A DNA stretch of 64,000 nt from Mariprofundus sp. EBB-1 (GTDB taxonomy: Bacteria; Pseudomonadota; Zetaproteobacteria; Mariprofundales; Mariprofundaceae): the NCBI RefSeq assembly GCF_003665155.1, contig NZ_RCFQ01000005.1, positions 1 to 64,000 of the forward strand, written 5' to 3'. Within the stretch, counting starts at the first letter, position 1. Each line of letters starts with the position of its first letter. A program made the translations under genes and the position numbers. Of the stretch, positions 1-11,288 are shown in pieces. The notes under the pieces are model-generated. The model was not told the origin of the DNA. It saw only the letters and a program-made list of their open reading frames with translations, and searched no databases.

Positions 1-11
1 TAACCAAAGCC

Positions 12-33
12 TGGCCCCGTCATGGCCCCGTCA
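12..33. repeat. 11-bp direct repeat, two copies
   Basis: TGGCCCCGTCA occurs at 12-22 and immediately again at 23-33. It lies just beyond the stop of the first minus-strand gene, close to the window edge, so its full context cannot be seen. It may be a small slippage product. No function is inferred. Confidence 0.5.
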
Positions 34-93
34 GTCGGAGCAAGCCTTAAAGATCCCTCACCCCAACTGTACTGGCTGTACATCCAGTCTTAA

Positions 94-1806
94 TCAGTTT
101 AGTACAATAGTATCTACACTCCATGTCTCTTTGCTATTTCTGAATGTATGCGTTTTAACACTTTCAAGCCGCTCATCCACATAAATATAAACGCTAGCAG
201 TATCTCCACGACCTTTGGAAAAATTAACCACTTCAATCGAATAACTTCCTGGGTACCCTGGATAGGTAGAAATATTTTCTGGCCCGTAACCACTTTTATT
301 GTCTACATCAAGCGACATATTACCGACACTCTTGTTGCTATAGTAACAATGACCAGCTGGCCCTTTTACATGCAGGTCTATATCTGAACTACTCCCATCC
401 CATGTCAGTGTCGCACGCAATCTAGTTCGCCTGCCTTCATAGGATAGATTCAAGTTTTTTCGAGCCGCTATCTCTTTGGAGTTATTTGCAATGAATTCAA
501 ACTTCACACTATTATTTCCAGCTGCAAGGACAATTGGAGAGGAAAAACCACCATCATGGCTTACGCCAATATGTTGAGTATAACCGTTCACATTGACTTG
601 AAGTATACCCTTTCCAATGAGAGAACGACTAACACTACCTGACACTTTAACAACATTCTTTTGAAAGGATTGATTATTATTCACTGATGATACAGATATT
701 GTTCCTGAATATTTAGGTTTAAACAAAGCCAGATACCGTTGCCTTGTATCAGAGCTGCCTTTCTTAACCTTTCGTTTGCCCTTTTTGACTTCAGATAACT
801 GAACTTCCCAGCCTCTAAACTGGCGTTCTTTCTTCTTTTGTTTGGCTACGAATTTATTATGCTGATCTTCACTGGCCTTTAGCTCTGCTTTTAATTGGCG
901 AGCTTCATCGGCCCTACGGGCTTGCTGTTCTTCTGGAAACTCTTCAAACAGACCATCCAACTGCCCCAGTGATGATCCCGCAGAACCAGTACCTCCCTCT
1001 TCAGGAAAATCAGAAAAAAGATCATCCAGTTGATTCAAAGACTCTGTAGCAGCCTTCTTTTTTGCTTGCTCTACTTTATCCGCTTTTTTCGCTGCTATCT
1101 GCTTAACTGCCCACTTTCTGATGTAATAACTATCGATGGAAGCCCCTGCGGGTAAAATTTTTGTTTCGTAGTCTTCATAGCTTTTAAAATTCTTGTACAG
1201 CTTTTTCGCAGCATCTGTACTTAGATAACCTTGGGATGCAGCCTGCCGATACAACGCCGTCATGGATTTTCGAGGCTCATTAAACTGATAATTAAAGACA
1301 CTCCCATCGGTAAGGAATTTATTCCAATTTGGACTTGCTGGAATATTCCATGACCATTTCCCCGCGCCGGCATCTATGCCATTCTGGCACACAAAAGCAG
1401 TTCCAAGGTACCCATTCAACCTATCTGATTGGATCAAGTAGGCTTCAACATTAACCCGAGTTTTTCGGCGAACTTCTTCTGGTAATTCACCCCAGAAAAA
1501 CTCAAGTGAATCATTCCCCACTTTGATATAATTACTCCCCCCACCACCGCCTTCACCCATACCAGACCCTGCTGTCCAATTTTGCCAGCAGTTAACCACT
1601 GGCTCTCCAAGAATCGTCCAGGTTTTCCATTTCACTCTCATTCTGATGCGCAAAGTTAGATCCCCGAGAGCATCCTCTACATTGAGGCTGTACGATCCTT
1701 CATCGCTATATTCATATTTCGAGGCTGCCAATACACCTTGAGAAAAAAGTGGCAGACATAGAAGGCAAGCACCCACAATGTTAAATTTAATTTTGGTTAT
1801 CATCAT
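94..1806 (-). CDS. Exported protein with C-terminal DUF2135-like beta domain
   Basis: The 570-residue product starts with a clear signal peptide (about residues 1-28, cleavage near GVLA). The start is supported by AAGGAG six bases upstream. Residues about 250-295 carry a duplicated acidic motif, LNQLDDLFSDFPEE and LGQLDGLFEEFPEE, followed by a charged, probably coiled-coil stretch to about 345. About 370-455 looks like an Ig-like beta domain. The last ~110 residues (TLTWDGSSSDIDLHVKGP, then YPGYPGSYSIEVVNF) resemble the DUF2135/YfaP type, a putative secreted beta-sandwich. The neighbour upstream on the same strand is a lipoprotein 135 bases away, so the two may be co-transcribed. Function is unknown. 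An envelope location is inferred from the signal peptide only. Confidence 0.8.
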   Translation of the reverse strand: MMITKIKFNIVGACLLCLPLFSQGVLAASKYEYSDEGSYSLNVEDALGDLTLRIRMRVKWKTWTILGEPVVNCWQNWTAGSGMGEGGGGGSNYIKVGNDSLEFFWGELPEEVRRKTRVNVEAYLIQSDRLNGYLGTAFVCQNGIDAGAGKWSWNIPASPNWNKFLTDGSVFNYQFNEPRKSMTALYRQAASQGYLSTDAAKKLYKNFKSYEDYETKILPAGASIDSYYIRKWAVKQIAAKKADKVEQAKKKAATESLNQLDDLFSDFPEEGGTGSAGSSLGQLDGLFEEFPEEQQARRADEARQLKAELKASEDQHNKFVAKQKKKERQFRGWEVQLSEVKKGKRKVKKGSSDTRQRYLALFKPKYSGTISVSSVNNNQSFQKNVVKVSGSVSRSLIGKGILQVNVNGYTQHIGVSHDGGFSSPIVLAAGNNSVKFEFIANNSKEIAARKNLNLSYEGRRTRLRATLTWDGSSSDIDLHVKGPAGHCYYSNKSVGNMSLDVDNKSGYGPENISTYPGYPGSYSIEVVNFSKGRGDTASVYIYVDERLESVKTHTFRNSKETWSVDTIVLN

Positions 1807-1897
1807 CGATAACTCCTTATGTTGTATCTATTCGAGTGGCTACGCCGCTAAAGGCCCCTCCCCGGCCCTCCCTAAAGGGAGGGAGGGTGATTTTCTG

Positions 1898-1915
1898 TCG
1901 CAAATCACGCAAAGG
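1898..1915. repeat. Possible degenerate copy of a dispersed CGCAAAG-type repeat
   Basis: TCGCAAATCACGCAAAGG lies between the two exported-protein genes. It resembles the phrases CCGCA...CGCAAAGTA at 34331-34365 and, inverted, at 62930-62958. The similarity is short, so this is only a tentative member of a dispersed intergenic family. Confidence 0.3.
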
Positions 1916-1941
1916 AAAAAAGTACAAAGGGCAAAGAAAAA

Positions 1942-3114
1942 TTAGTCCTGGACGAGACGAAAGCCACTATCGTCGTCGCGAGCATCTGTAGAGTACCCGT
2001 AACGGTAGGCCGAACGCAGGCTGCTCGGAATGTCGAACCAGGAGCCGCCGCGCAAAACACGCTTACTACATACGCCTGAGGTCCAAGCCTCACCATTTGC
2101 TGGCGCCCTTTTATAATTTTCGTGGTAACAGTCCTCAACCCACTCCCAGACATTGCCTTGCATATCATATAAGCCGAAACCGTTGGCAGGAAATGAGCCT
2201 ACAGGTGATGTGTTTACCCACTGATCTCTGCCTGATGCATGCCCTTCACAGCATTTATCTTTACCATAATTCGCATAGTCATGACTTGCACTGTTGCCCC
2301 AAGGGTATTGACTGCTTGTACCCGCTCGGGCTGCATACTCCCACTCAGCTTCGCTAGGTAACCGATAATGCTTACCTGTCTTTTGATTTAATTTCACTAT
2401 AAATACTTTAACATTGTCCCAACTTATACTTTCTACAGGGCGGTCATCTGCTTTATAGCTACTCGGATTACTTCCCATGATACGCTTCCACTGTGGTTGG
2501 GTAATTTCATATTTACTCATCCTGAAACTATTAATGTGAACCGCATGTGCAGGTTCTTCATTTATATAACCATTACCAGCCAATAGCCCCATGCGAAAAT
2601 CTCCTGCTGGAATACGCACCATCTCAATAGTAAGCCCTGCTGACCTGATTTTGTCATTCATAGCACTGGCAAATTGATGTGCTGCTTGTGAGGCGCGGCT
2701 GCTTTTACCTCGGCTGTTATCGATTAGAGTCGATACAATAGCTTCTGTGGTTTGTTCTCCCGTGACTGGGACAGAGCCTACTGCGTCAGGAATGCCCTGA
2801 TCTGATAGCAGTAAATCAAGTATCTTGAGCTTGCCGTCATGCACAGCATTCAAACGACCCAAACGCTGATCCAGTGTTTCCCCCTGCTTCTTGGTTATAT
2901 CGTATTCCAGCAGCAGCGCATGCAGCACTTTTCCAACATCAGCTTTGGATGCCTTTTTCACATGAGGTAAAAGTGGTCTGAAAGTTTCTACATCCCCCTT
3001 CTTAGCAGCAGCAATATACTTATCCCGGCTATTTACATTTTCATCCTGCCCATCCTGTGAACAACCTGCTCCCAGTAGAGCAATCACAATTAAAAATAAT
3101 ATTACTCGTTTCAT
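1942..3114 (-). CDS. Lipoprotein with non-catalytic FGE-sulfatase (SUMF1-type) domain
   Basis: The 390-residue protein begins with a lipoprotein signal: LLGAGC, acylated Cys near residue 18. Residues ~30-140 are helical, and AAKKGDVETFRPLL resembles an ankyrin-type helix. Residues ~165-390 form an FGE-sulfatase domain: IPAGDFRMG, the EEPAHAVHINSF strand, WEYAARAG, GLYDMQGNVWEWVEDC, RVLRGGSWFD and the terminal SGFRLV. In true formylglycine-generating enzymes two active-site cysteines follow the RGGS motif. Here that stretch reads RGGSWFDIPSSLRSAYR with no Cys, so sulfatase activation is unlikely. A structural or ligand-binding role, as in many FGE-fold proteins, is inferred. GAGGGG-like purines precede the ATG. 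It is probably co-transcribed with the downstream exported protein. Confidence 0.85.
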   Translation of the reverse strand: MKRVILFLIVIALLGAGCSQDGQDENVNSRDKYIAAAKKGDVETFRPLLPHVKKASKADVGKVLHALLLEYDITKKQGETLDQRLGRLNAVHDGKLKILDLLLSDQGIPDAVGSVPVTGEQTTEAIVSTLIDNSRGKSSRASQAAHQFASAMNDKIRSAGLTIEMVRIPAGDFRMGLLAGNGYINEEPAHAVHINSFRMSKYEITQPQWKRIMGSNPSSYKADDRPVESISWDNVKVFIVKLNQKTGKHYRLPSEAEWEYAARAGTSSQYPWGNSASHDYANYGKDKCCEGHASGRDQWVNTSPVGSFPANGFGLYDMQGNVWEWVEDCYHENYKRAPANGEAWTSGVCSKRVLRGGSWFDIPSSLRSAYRYGYSTDARDDDSGFRLVQD

Positions 3115-3685
3115 TCTTCTATCCCCTCGGAAAATCCAATGGATCTGCGTCGATCATTACTTCGCAGTACATACCACCTTCACGACACTTAACCACCAGA
3201 TTATTCACCTATATTTAAAGTAGACTTTAACCGACAAAAGATCAACACCTAGTCTTTTCCAATATGAAGTGAGTCTGAAATCGCAGTTGTTCTGTTCATC
3301 ATACGGGGATGCTTATCCAGATGAACGAAAGGAAAATCAAAACAGTTACAGATATTTCAGCCTTTCTGGCTAGAACAGATCAGTCAGAACTGAGGCTCCA
3401 GGGTAGCAAAGATGACATTTAAGGATATTTGGGTCTTGATTCGCGCATTATTGCATTCCTCCACCCTTTACCATTGAAGCACATCATCCTGCAGCACACC
3501 AATAGCGTTTCATCATCAATAGTGATTCGTGCCATCCTGGCACTCACCCAGTAGGCGAGCTGAAGCTCGTCCAAATCAACTGTCCTGTTGGTTTGTGATT
3601 CAGAAAACGCACTTATTTTTAAGTATAGAGGTAAAAAATTGATTTTGGGCAATTCATTTGGATGAATTCGAGAGTCGGAGAAGTT
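3115..3685. other. 571-bp intergenic region, largely unassigned
   Basis: No convincing intact gene is visible between the lipoprotein gene and dinB. The region holds a short plus-strand reading frame (3309-3422, listed separately). It also holds a 77-codon minus-strand frame at 3419-3652 that lacks a ribosome binding site and resembles nothing I know. Composition is similar to the neighbours. This could be the scar of a lost mobile element. Confidence 0.5.
3309..3422 (+). pseudogene. Possible N-terminal remnant of a transposase/integrase
   Basis: A 37-codon frame reads MNERKIKTVTDISAFLAR and continues RTDQSELRLQGSKDDI before a TAA. This pattern loosely resembles the N-terminal region of some integrase-core transposases (a T-x-x-D/Q-I-x-x-F-L start followed by a strand and a short helix). 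The rest of such a protein is not found downstream in any frame that I can read. The resemblance is from memory and weak. It could also be a chance frame. Confidence 0.2.
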
Positions 3686-4765
<1,080 letters not shown>

Positions 4766-4940
4766 CGGTTCATACCCTAACAATGCAGCAGATATGTATG
4801 CAGGATTAAATTCCACAGCCTGTTTTTATCTCCATTACCCCTTAGGAGCTTTGGGGGCAGATACAAGGGCTTAAATCATGCATCACCCTTCCCGCTTTGG
4901 AGTGGAGGTTGGCTTCAAGCAGTGGTTTCACAACAATGGC

Positions 4941-4986
4941 AAAAAAAAGCCCCCTGCCAATCAACAAAGAATCAGCAGAGGGCTTT
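4941..4986 (-). terminator. Rho-independent terminator of ilvD
   Basis: Read on the minus strand, AAAGCCCTCTGC pairs with GCAGGGGGCTTT around a 17-base loop and is followed by a run of eight T. It lies 22 bases past the ilvD stop codon. Confidence 0.85.
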
Positions 4987-5007
4987 GATTTAGTGGAACT
5001 TTAAAAA

Positions 5008-6855
5008 TTACTTGAGCTGATCGAGGTTACGAACTGCACCTTTATCTGCGGATGTGGTCAGTGCGGCGTAGGCTTTGAGTGCATTGGAGACCGGACGCTG
5101 GCGATCAAGCGGTTTCCAGGCATCGGCACCTTTGGCTTCCATGACAGCGCGACGGGTAGCCAGTTCATCATCGGAGATGGCCAGATGAATGGTGCGGTTC
5201 GGGATATCTATCTCAATAGAATCCCCCTCTTCTACCAAACCAATAGCGCCACCTTCAGCAGCTTCCGGGGAAGCATGACCGATAGAGAGACCGGACGTAC
5301 CACCGGAGAAACGACCATCGGTGAGCAGCGCACACTCCTTGCCCATGCCTTTTGATTTCAGATATGAGGTTGGATAGAGCATCTCCTGCATGCCCGGGCC
5401 GCCTTTGGGGCCTTCATAGCGGATGATGACAATATCACCGGGTACGACTTTATCGTTGAGAATGGCACTCACAGAGTCATCCTGTGATTCAAATACACGG
5501 GCGCGACCAGTGAACTTCCAGATTGATTCATCCACACCGGCAGTTTTTACGATGCAGCCACGCTCTGCGATATTACCAAAGAGCACGGCAATGCCCCCCT
5601 CTTTCGAGTAGGCATGCTCTAAACTGCGGATGCAACCTGCTTCACGATCTGTATCGAGTGTTTTCCAGCGTTCAGATTGTGAGAATGCTGTCTGGGTAGG
5701 AATACCACCCGGTGCAGCACGGTACATTTCGCGCGGCGCACTATTGGCCTCATTCATCACATCGTTGGCATCCAGGCCCGCGCCCAGAGTAGCTGCGTGT
5801 ACCGTCGGTACGTCTCTGTGGATCAGCCCTGCCCGATCAAGCTCGGCAAGAATACCGATCACACCACCGGCGCGATGTACATCTTCCATATGGTATTGTT
5901 GAACAGCAGGTGCAACCTTGCACAGATTCGGCACCTTGCGGCTCATGCGATCAATGTCGGCCATGGTGAAATCAACACCGGCTTCCTGCGCACAGGCCAA
6001 GAGATGCAGAACAGTATTGGTGGAACCACCCATAGCGATATCCAACGCCATGGCATTTTCAAATGCTTCAAAGGTAGCGATAGAGCGCGGCAGTGCAGAG
6101 TGGTCTTCATTTTTATAATAACGTTCACACAATGCCACAGCAGTGCGACCTGCTTCGAGGAACAATTCTTTACGATCTGCATGTGTCGCTAAAAGCGAAC
6201 CATTACCGGGCAGCGCCAGACCGAGTGCTTCGGCCAGACAGTTCATGGAGTTAGCTGTAAACATACCGGAGCAAGAACCGCATGTTGGGCATGCCGAGCG
6301 TTCAACTGCAGCCACATCTTCATCCGTTTCATTCGGATCAGCCGCCATCACCATGGCATCGACCAGATCCAGATGTTTTTCACGATTATTGATGGTCACT
6401 TTACCGGCTTCCATCGGGCCACCGGATACAAACACCGCAGGAATATTCAGGCGCAATGCTGCCATCAGCATGCCCGGTGTGATTTTATCGCAATTGGAAA
6501 TGCAAACCATGGCATCGGCAGTATGGGCGTTACACATATACTCCACCGAATCGGCAATCAGATCGCGGCTTGGCAATGAATAGAGCATACCGCCATGACC
6601 CATGGCGATACCATCATCAATCGCGATGGTATTAAATTCTTTGGCTACACCGCCGGCCGCTTCGATCTCGCGCGCTACTAACTGCCCCATATCTTTCAGA
6701 TGCACATGGCCCGGCACAAACTGGGTGAAGGAGTTCACTACCGCGATAATTGGTTTAGAGAAATCTTCATCTTTCATACCCGTTGCACGCCAGAGTGAGC
6801 GGGCACCGGCCATATTTCGGCCTTGGGTGGATGTACTGGAACGGTAAACAGGCAT
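5008..6855 (-). CDS. ilvD: Dihydroxy-acid dehydratase
   Basis: IlvD dehydrates 2,3-dihydroxy-isovalerate and its methylvalerate homologue in valine and isoleucine synthesis. The 615-residue protein matches the E. coli length. It has [15 protein letters not shown], the cluster-ligand segments [11 protein letters not shown] and [11 protein letters not shown], and [17 protein letters not shown] near the C-terminus. The PGHVHL variant (no Cys where the [2Fe-2S] branch has PCNxHL) matches the E. coli-type, oxygen-labile Fe-S form. The start at 6855 is fixed by GGAGGA six bases upstream. A longer frame to 6948 lacks conservation. It is divergent from the hybrid kinase gene and is monocistronic with its own terminator. 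No other ilv gene is nearby. Confidence 0.97.
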   Translation of the reverse strand: MPVYRSSTSTQGRNMAGARSLWRATGMKDEDFSKPIIAVVNSFTQFVPGHVHLKDMGQLVAREIEAAGGVAKEFNTIAIDDGIAMGHGGMLYSLPSRDLIADSVEYMCNAHTADAMVCISNCDKITPGMLMAALRLNIPAVFVSGGPMEAGKVTINNREKHLDLVDAMVMAADPNETDEDVAAVERSACPTCGSCSGMFTANSMNCLAEALGLALPGNGSLLATHADRKELFLEAGRTAVALCERYYKNEDHSALPRSIATFEAFENAMALDIAMGGSTNTVLHLLACAQEAGVDFTMADIDRMSRKVPNLCKVAPAVQQYHMEDVHRAGGVIGILAELDRAGLIHRDVPTVHAATLGAGLDANDVMNEANSAPREMYRAAPGGIPTQTAFSQSERWKTLDTDREAGCIRSLEHAYSKEGGIAVLFGNIAERGCIVKTAGVDESIWKFTGRARVFESQDDSVSAILNDKVVPGDIVIIRYEGPKGGPGMQEMLYPTSYLKSKGMGKECALLTDGRFSGGTSGLSIGHASPEAAEGGAIGLVEEGDSIEIDIPNRTIHLAISDDELATRRAVMEAKGADAWKPLDRQRPVSNALKAYAALTTSADKGAVRNLDQLK

Positions 6856-7095
6856 TAGATTCCTCCGATAATTGGTAGCCGAAGCGTAGCGAAGGCATCT
6901 GACTGATGCACGCATACAAGTTAAAGTGAGTTCACCGACTAGCGCCAATGCATGTTACTGATACATGATCTTGGTGTTATGAGCACCATCTGATATGTAT
7001 TGCACTGCGTGCTTATTGAACGATTCGCCCCAGACTCTCTACCCGTCATCGCCCTTATTGTGTATGCTGTGCTCCGATTGCAAGGAGAGATGTCG

Positions 7096-10053
7096 ATGCA
7101 GGATACAAGTACCTTGTCCGCGCACCATGCCGGATTCTGGCGTAATTTTGTCATGCTGTTTATCAGCATGGCTCTGACAATATCGCTGCTCGGATTTCTG
7201 TTTTATCAACTTGAAATTCAAGAAGAAAGACAGCACATCATCGAACAAGACCAGCACCTGCACTCCTTTCAGCAAGCCCTGTTGACCGACACTCTGGCCA
7301 GTGCCTTTCGTTCACTCTCTTTTATTGCCTCTCAGGTGTACCGACATCACCCGTTTTCTGATCAGCAAGGTCAGTGGCAGATCTCCGAAGACAGTTTCTC
7401 TATTCTCGAATCGGCCCCCTCCTATGACCAACTGCGCATTCTTGATCATCAGGGGAAAGAGCTTATCCGCGTTAACCAGCATAACGATGCCCCTGATATT
7501 GTGGTTGATGCAGCACTCCAGAATAAATCTGATCGCTACTATTTCACTGAAACCATGCGCCTGTCCCGAGGCCAGATGTATCTCTCCGCACTGGATCTGA
7601 ACACCGAACATGGCCAACTGGAGCTACCGCACAAACCAGTCATTCGTTTGGCCATGCCACTATTTGAGGGGGACAGAAAAGCAGGTGTTGCTGTGCTTAA
7701 CCTGAACTTAAACAAGACACTGTTACGTTTTCAGCAGGTGGCAGACAAAGCCGCAAGCGAAGCTTATCTGCTCAACCAGAATGGTTTTTTTCTCTCAAGT
7801 CCACATCCCGAATGGAACTGGGGATTCATGATTCCGGGTCAGGATCAACAAAACTTCGCGGTGAAATTTCCACATGCCTGGCAACAGATGAACAAAAAGA
7901 GCCAGAACCAAGTTGAGGCTGGCAGTGACTTGTTCACATTCATCTCTTTTGATTTACTCAATCTGCTGGATCAAACCGGCCTGGATCAGGCGATAGTAAG
8001 CGGACATGATCGTTATATCATCGCTTCCAGACTATCCGCAGCCAGTTTTGCCCAAGCGACTTCACGGACGCGTTATAGTGTGACCATCACCTGTGCATTG
8101 TTAATGCTGGCCAGCATTCTATTGGCCTGGTTGCTGGCCCGCTATCGTCTGCAGCGTGATCTAAACTCGCAGGCACTGCACGAAAGTGAAATCAAATACC
8201 GGAGAGTGGTTGATGGTGCATTTGACAGCATTGTCATTCTGCAAGACGGCAACATTGTCTTTGCCAATGCTGCTGCCACGAAGGTATGGGGAAACACACA
8301 AGAAGAACTGACAGGCAAAGCCTTTCTGGAGCTGGTGCACCCGGATGATCATGCTCAGGTCATGAACAACTATCATCTCCAATTAGAGAATCACGGCAGT
8401 AATACACCCTATATTCTAAGGGTGATCAAACATAATGGAGAGATCGCCTGGATTGAAAGTGCAGGTAATCACATTGAATTTGCAGGCAAACCGGCTGATC
8501 TGGTTGTGCTTCGGGATATCACCGAACGCAGGCATGCTGAACATCAAGCCAGGATGCTTTCCCAAGCTGTGACCCAGTCCGGCGGATCGATATTAATCAC
8601 CGATCACGAAGGCGTGATTGAATACGTGAACCCGGCCTTTTCACAAATCACTGGCTATAGCCCGGATGATATTAAGGGCCAAACACCCCGCATCCTTAAA
8701 AGCGGCAAACAGGATGCGTTGTTTTATCAAAACCTATGGACGACCATTTCCAATGGTCACGTCTGGCATGGTAAGGTGATTGACCGGCACAAGGATGGCA
8801 CGCTTTTTCCAGCTATGCTGACCATTGGTCCGATCATCGATGATAACGGTAATATTACCCATTATGTTGGCTCACATTCCGATTTAACTCAGCTCGAAGC
8901 CATGGAGATGCAGCTCTCTCAGATGCAAAAAATGGAAGCCGTTGGCACACTGGCCGGTGGCATTGCCCACGATTTCAATAATATTCTGGCTGGCATTACC
9001 GGCAATCTCTATCTGGCCAAGCAGCGTATCAGGGCAATACCGGAAGCAGTACAGAAACTGGATAATATTGAAAGCCTCTCCTTACGCGCTGCTGAAATGA
9101 TCAAACAGCTGCTCACGTTTGCCCGCAAGGGTCATGTCAGTATGAAGGATTTACCACTAACACCCTTTATAAAGGAAACACTGAAATTTCTACGTACGGT
9201 CATCCCTGAAAATATCGAAATGGATCAGAATATCTGCAACGATTCACTCCTTGTACACGCTGACAGCTCCCAGATTCATCAGATACTGGTGAACCTGATT
9301 ACCAACGCACGTGATGCGCTTGAAGAGACCACCCGGCCCCGTATTACGATTCGCCTGAATACCTTTGATGCCAATGATACGTTTGTAAAACAACACCCTT
9401 ATTTCCAGATGATCCAGTACGCACACCTGCGGATTGAGGACAACGGCTGTGGTATTCCTGAAGAACGGATAGAGCATCTGTTCGAACCCTTCTTTACCAG
9501 CAAAGAGCAGGGAAAAGGTACAGGACTTGGTCTGGCCATGGTGTATGGCGCTGTAAAAACCCATCAGGGATGTATTGAAGTGGAACGCCTGACAGATGGC
9601 GGTACAGCCTTCGATATTTATCTACCGCTTATTGTCCCATCATCACTCCCGCTCTGCCCCGCTCCACATACAGCTTCCGAAACAGCTTGCGGAGAAACCA
9701 TTCTGCTGGCTGATGACGAACAAAATGTACGTGAGACCACAGCTGAAGTACTGACAGAGCTCGGTTATACGGTGTTGCAAGCAAGCGACGGAGAACAGGC
9801 ATATACACTGTTTATGGCCCATCAGGATGAGATCGCTATCGCCATACTGGATATAGTGATGCCGCATTGTGGCGGCCTTGAACTGATCAGCCGCATCAGA
9901 GTGCTCCGCCCCGCCCTGCCAGTGATTTTCATGACCGGTTATGACCGAGAGCATGTCTTAGGTGATAAAGGGCAGATACCGCATTGCGAAATTCTAACCA
10001 AACCCGTGCAATTTGATGATTTAAACCACCGTATAAAATTAATGATTGTATGA
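7096..10053 (+). CDS. Membrane hybrid histidine kinase, two PAS domains and receiver
   Basis: The protein is 985 residues from the ATG at 7096. AGGAG sits eight bases upstream, whereas the ATG at 7090 is only two bases from it. Order: TM helix about 14-38; a long periplasmic sensor region, probably Cache-like, to about 325; TM about 328-350; PAS at about 363-480; PAS at about 486-605; HisKA with phospho-acceptor His625 in GGIAHDFNN; HATPase with [20 protein letters not shown] and GTGLGLAM; and a receiver from about 866 with phospho-acceptor Asp919 in ILDIVMP. No DNA-binding regulator is adjacent, so the partner is unknown. From the first PAS onward it is closely similar to the kinase at 60233-62875. 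The ligand cannot be told from the sequence. Confidence 0.93.
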   Translation: MQDTSTLSAHHAGFWRNFVMLFISMALTISLLGFLFYQLEIQEERQHIIEQDQHLHSFQQALLTDTLASAFRSLSFIASQVYRHHPFSDQQGQWQISEDSFSILESAPSYDQLRILDHQGKELIRVNQHNDAPDIVVDAALQNKSDRYYFTETMRLSRGQMYLSALDLNTEHGQLELPHKPVIRLAMPLFEGDRKAGVAVLNLNLNKTLLRFQQVADKAASEAYLLNQNGFFLSSPHPEWNWGFMIPGQDQQNFAVKFPHAWQQMNKKSQNQVEAGSDLFTFISFDLLNLLDQTGLDQAIVSGHDRYIIASRLSAASFAQATSRTRYSVTITCALLMLASILLAWLLARYRLQRDLNSQALHESEIKYRRVVDGAFDSIVILQDGNIVFANAAATKVWGNTQEELTGKAFLELVHPDDHAQVMNNYHLQLENHGSNTPYILRVIKHNGEIAWIESAGNHIEFAGKPADLVVLRDITERRHAEHQARMLSQAVTQSGGSILITDHEGVIEYVNPAFSQITGYSPDDIKGQTPRILKSGKQDALFYQNLWTTISNGHVWHGKVIDRHKDGTLFPAMLTIGPIIDDNGNITHYVGSHSDLTQLEAMEMQLSQMQKMEAVGTLAGGIAHDFNNILAGITGNLYLAKQRIRAIPEAVQKLDNIESLSLRAAEMIKQLLTFARKGHVSMKDLPLTPFIKETLKFLRTVIPENIEMDQNICNDSLLVHADSSQIHQILVNLITNARDALEETTRPRITIRLNTFDANDTFVKQHPYFQMIQYAHLRIEDNGCGIPEERIEHLFEPFFTSKEQGKGTGLGLAMVYGAVKTHQGCIEVERLTDGGTAFDIYLPLIVPSSLPLCPAPHTASETACGETILLADDEQNVRETTAEVLTELGYTVLQASDGEQAYTLFMAHQDEIAIAILDIVMPHCGGLELISRIRVLRPALPVIFMTGYDREHVLGDKGQIPHCEILTKPVQFDDLNHRIKLMIV

Positions 10054-10106
10054 TATGTATGGCTGTGTGGTGACCATTCTTTGCTGGATAAACAGATAAT
10101 ATTATT

Positions 10107-10150
10107 AAACCCGAAGGCTGTCCGAGTATAGAAAGATCGGCACCGGGTTT
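10107..10150 (+). other. Inverted repeat in the nadA leader
   Basis: AAACCCG at 10107-10113 can pair with CGGGTTT at 10144-10150, with an inner CCGA/TCGG pairing. There is no U-run after it, so it is not a standard terminator. Its right arm contains the upstream TTG codon that could otherwise start nadA. A role in nadA leader folding is speculative. Confidence 0.35.
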
Positions 10151-10184
10151 GACAAGCCAGCCATCCGACCTGAAACTTTGGCTT

Positions 10185-11288
10185 ATGAATGCACAGACAC
10201 TGCTTACGCAGTTATACGATACCCCCGAAACAGATATTCTTGAACAAATCACTAATTTGAAAACCGAACTCGGTGATCAGGTGCTCATTCTCGGTCACCA
10301 CTATCAGCGCGAAGAGGTGTTCGCCTTTGCTGATGTGAGCGGTGATTCGCTCAAGCTTTCGCAACAGGCGGCTGAAACCACTGCCCCCTATATTATTTTT
10401 TGCGGTGTGCATTTCATGGCTGAGACCGCCGATATTCTCACATCTGACGAACAAACCGTGATTCTGCCTGATCTGGCCGCTGGCTGTTCAATGGCTGATA
10501 TGGCCAACGATGAACAGGTGGAACGCTGCTGGGCTGAACTCTCCGAAGTGATTAACCCAGAATTAAAGGTCACTCCGGTCACCTATATCAATTCAACCGC
10601 ATCTCTCAAATCCTTCTGTGGTGAACATGGTGGCATCGTCTGTACCTCCGGCAATGCGCGCAAGGTGCTGGAGTGGAGCTGGGGAAACCGCGAAAAGATT
10701 CTCTTTTTCCCTGACCAGTATCTGGGAGAAAACACCGCCGTAGCTATGGGTATTCCCGATGAAGATATGATTGTCTGGGACCCCTTCCAACCACTCGGTG
10801 GCAATACAGCTGAAGCGATTGAGAAAGCCCGTCTTATTTTGTGGAAAGGCTTTTGTTCCGTACATCAGTTCTTCAAACCTGAACATGTTGAAACCATGCG
10901 CCAGAACCATGCCGGTATTGAAATACTGGCGCATCCGGAATGTTCGCGTGCTGTGTGTGAAGTTTCCGATTTCATCGGTTCGACCGAAATGATCATCAAG
11001 CATGTCGAGAGCGCACCCTCTGGCAGTAAATTTGCCATTGCGACTGAATTGAATCTGGTGAACAGGCTACGTATTGAATTCCCCGACAAACCGATCTGGT
11101 TTTTATCACCGATGATCTGCATGTGCTCCACCATGTTTCGTACCGACCCGCAGCATCTGCTTGTTGCGCTCACTTCTGTACGTGAAGCCATTGAACACGA
11201 TCAGGCTGTAAGCAATCAAATTATTGTACCGCATGAACAACAACGCTGGGGCAAATTATCATTGGAAAGGATGTTGAACCTTGTATAA
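10185..11288 (+). CDS. nadA: Quinolinate synthase A
   Basis: NadA condenses iminoaspartate with dihydroxyacetone phosphate to quinolinate in de novo NAD synthesis, using a [4Fe-4S] cluster. The 367-residue frame shows GHHYQREEVFAFADVSGDS, the FCGVHFMAETADIL strand, and candidate cluster cysteines in LAAGCSMADM, GIVCTSGNA and SPMICMCSTM. Three-fold pseudo-repeat spacing of these segments fits the family. The start is uncertain: a TTG at 10149 would add 12 residues, and neither site has a strong ribosome binding site. The 3' end overlaps the next gene by eight bases, so the two are probably translationally coupled. nadB is not in the window. Confidence 0.95.
   Translation: MNAQTLLTQLYDTPETDILEQITNLKTELGDQVLILGHHYQREEVFAFADVSGDSLKLSQQAAETTAPYIIFCGVHFMAETADILTSDEQTVILPDLAAGCSMADMANDEQVERCWAELSEVINPELKVTPVTYINSTASLKSFCGEHGGIVCTSGNARKVLEWSWGNREKILFFPDQYLGENTAVAMGIPDEDMIVWDPFQPLGGNTAEAIEKARLILWKGFCSVHQFFKPEHVETMRQNHAGIEILAHPECSRAVCEVSDFIGSTEMIIKHVESAPSGSKFAIATELNLVNRLRIEFPDKPIWFLSPMICMCSTMFRTDPQHLLVALTSVREAIEHDQAVSNQIIVPHEQQRWGKLSLERMLNLV

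Noticed and set aside
1866-1883. CCCTCCCT-AA-AGGGAGGG palindrome as a terminator
   Set aside because: No T-run follows on either strand, so it is only noted as a palindrome.
1942-3114. Sulfatase-activating formylglycine-generating enzyme
   Set aside because: The two catalytic cysteines after the RGGS motif are absent and there is no sulfatase gene nearby.
3419-3652. 77-codon minus-strand frame as a gene
   Set aside because: No ribosome binding site, no recognisable motif, and it lies in a likely degenerate spacer.
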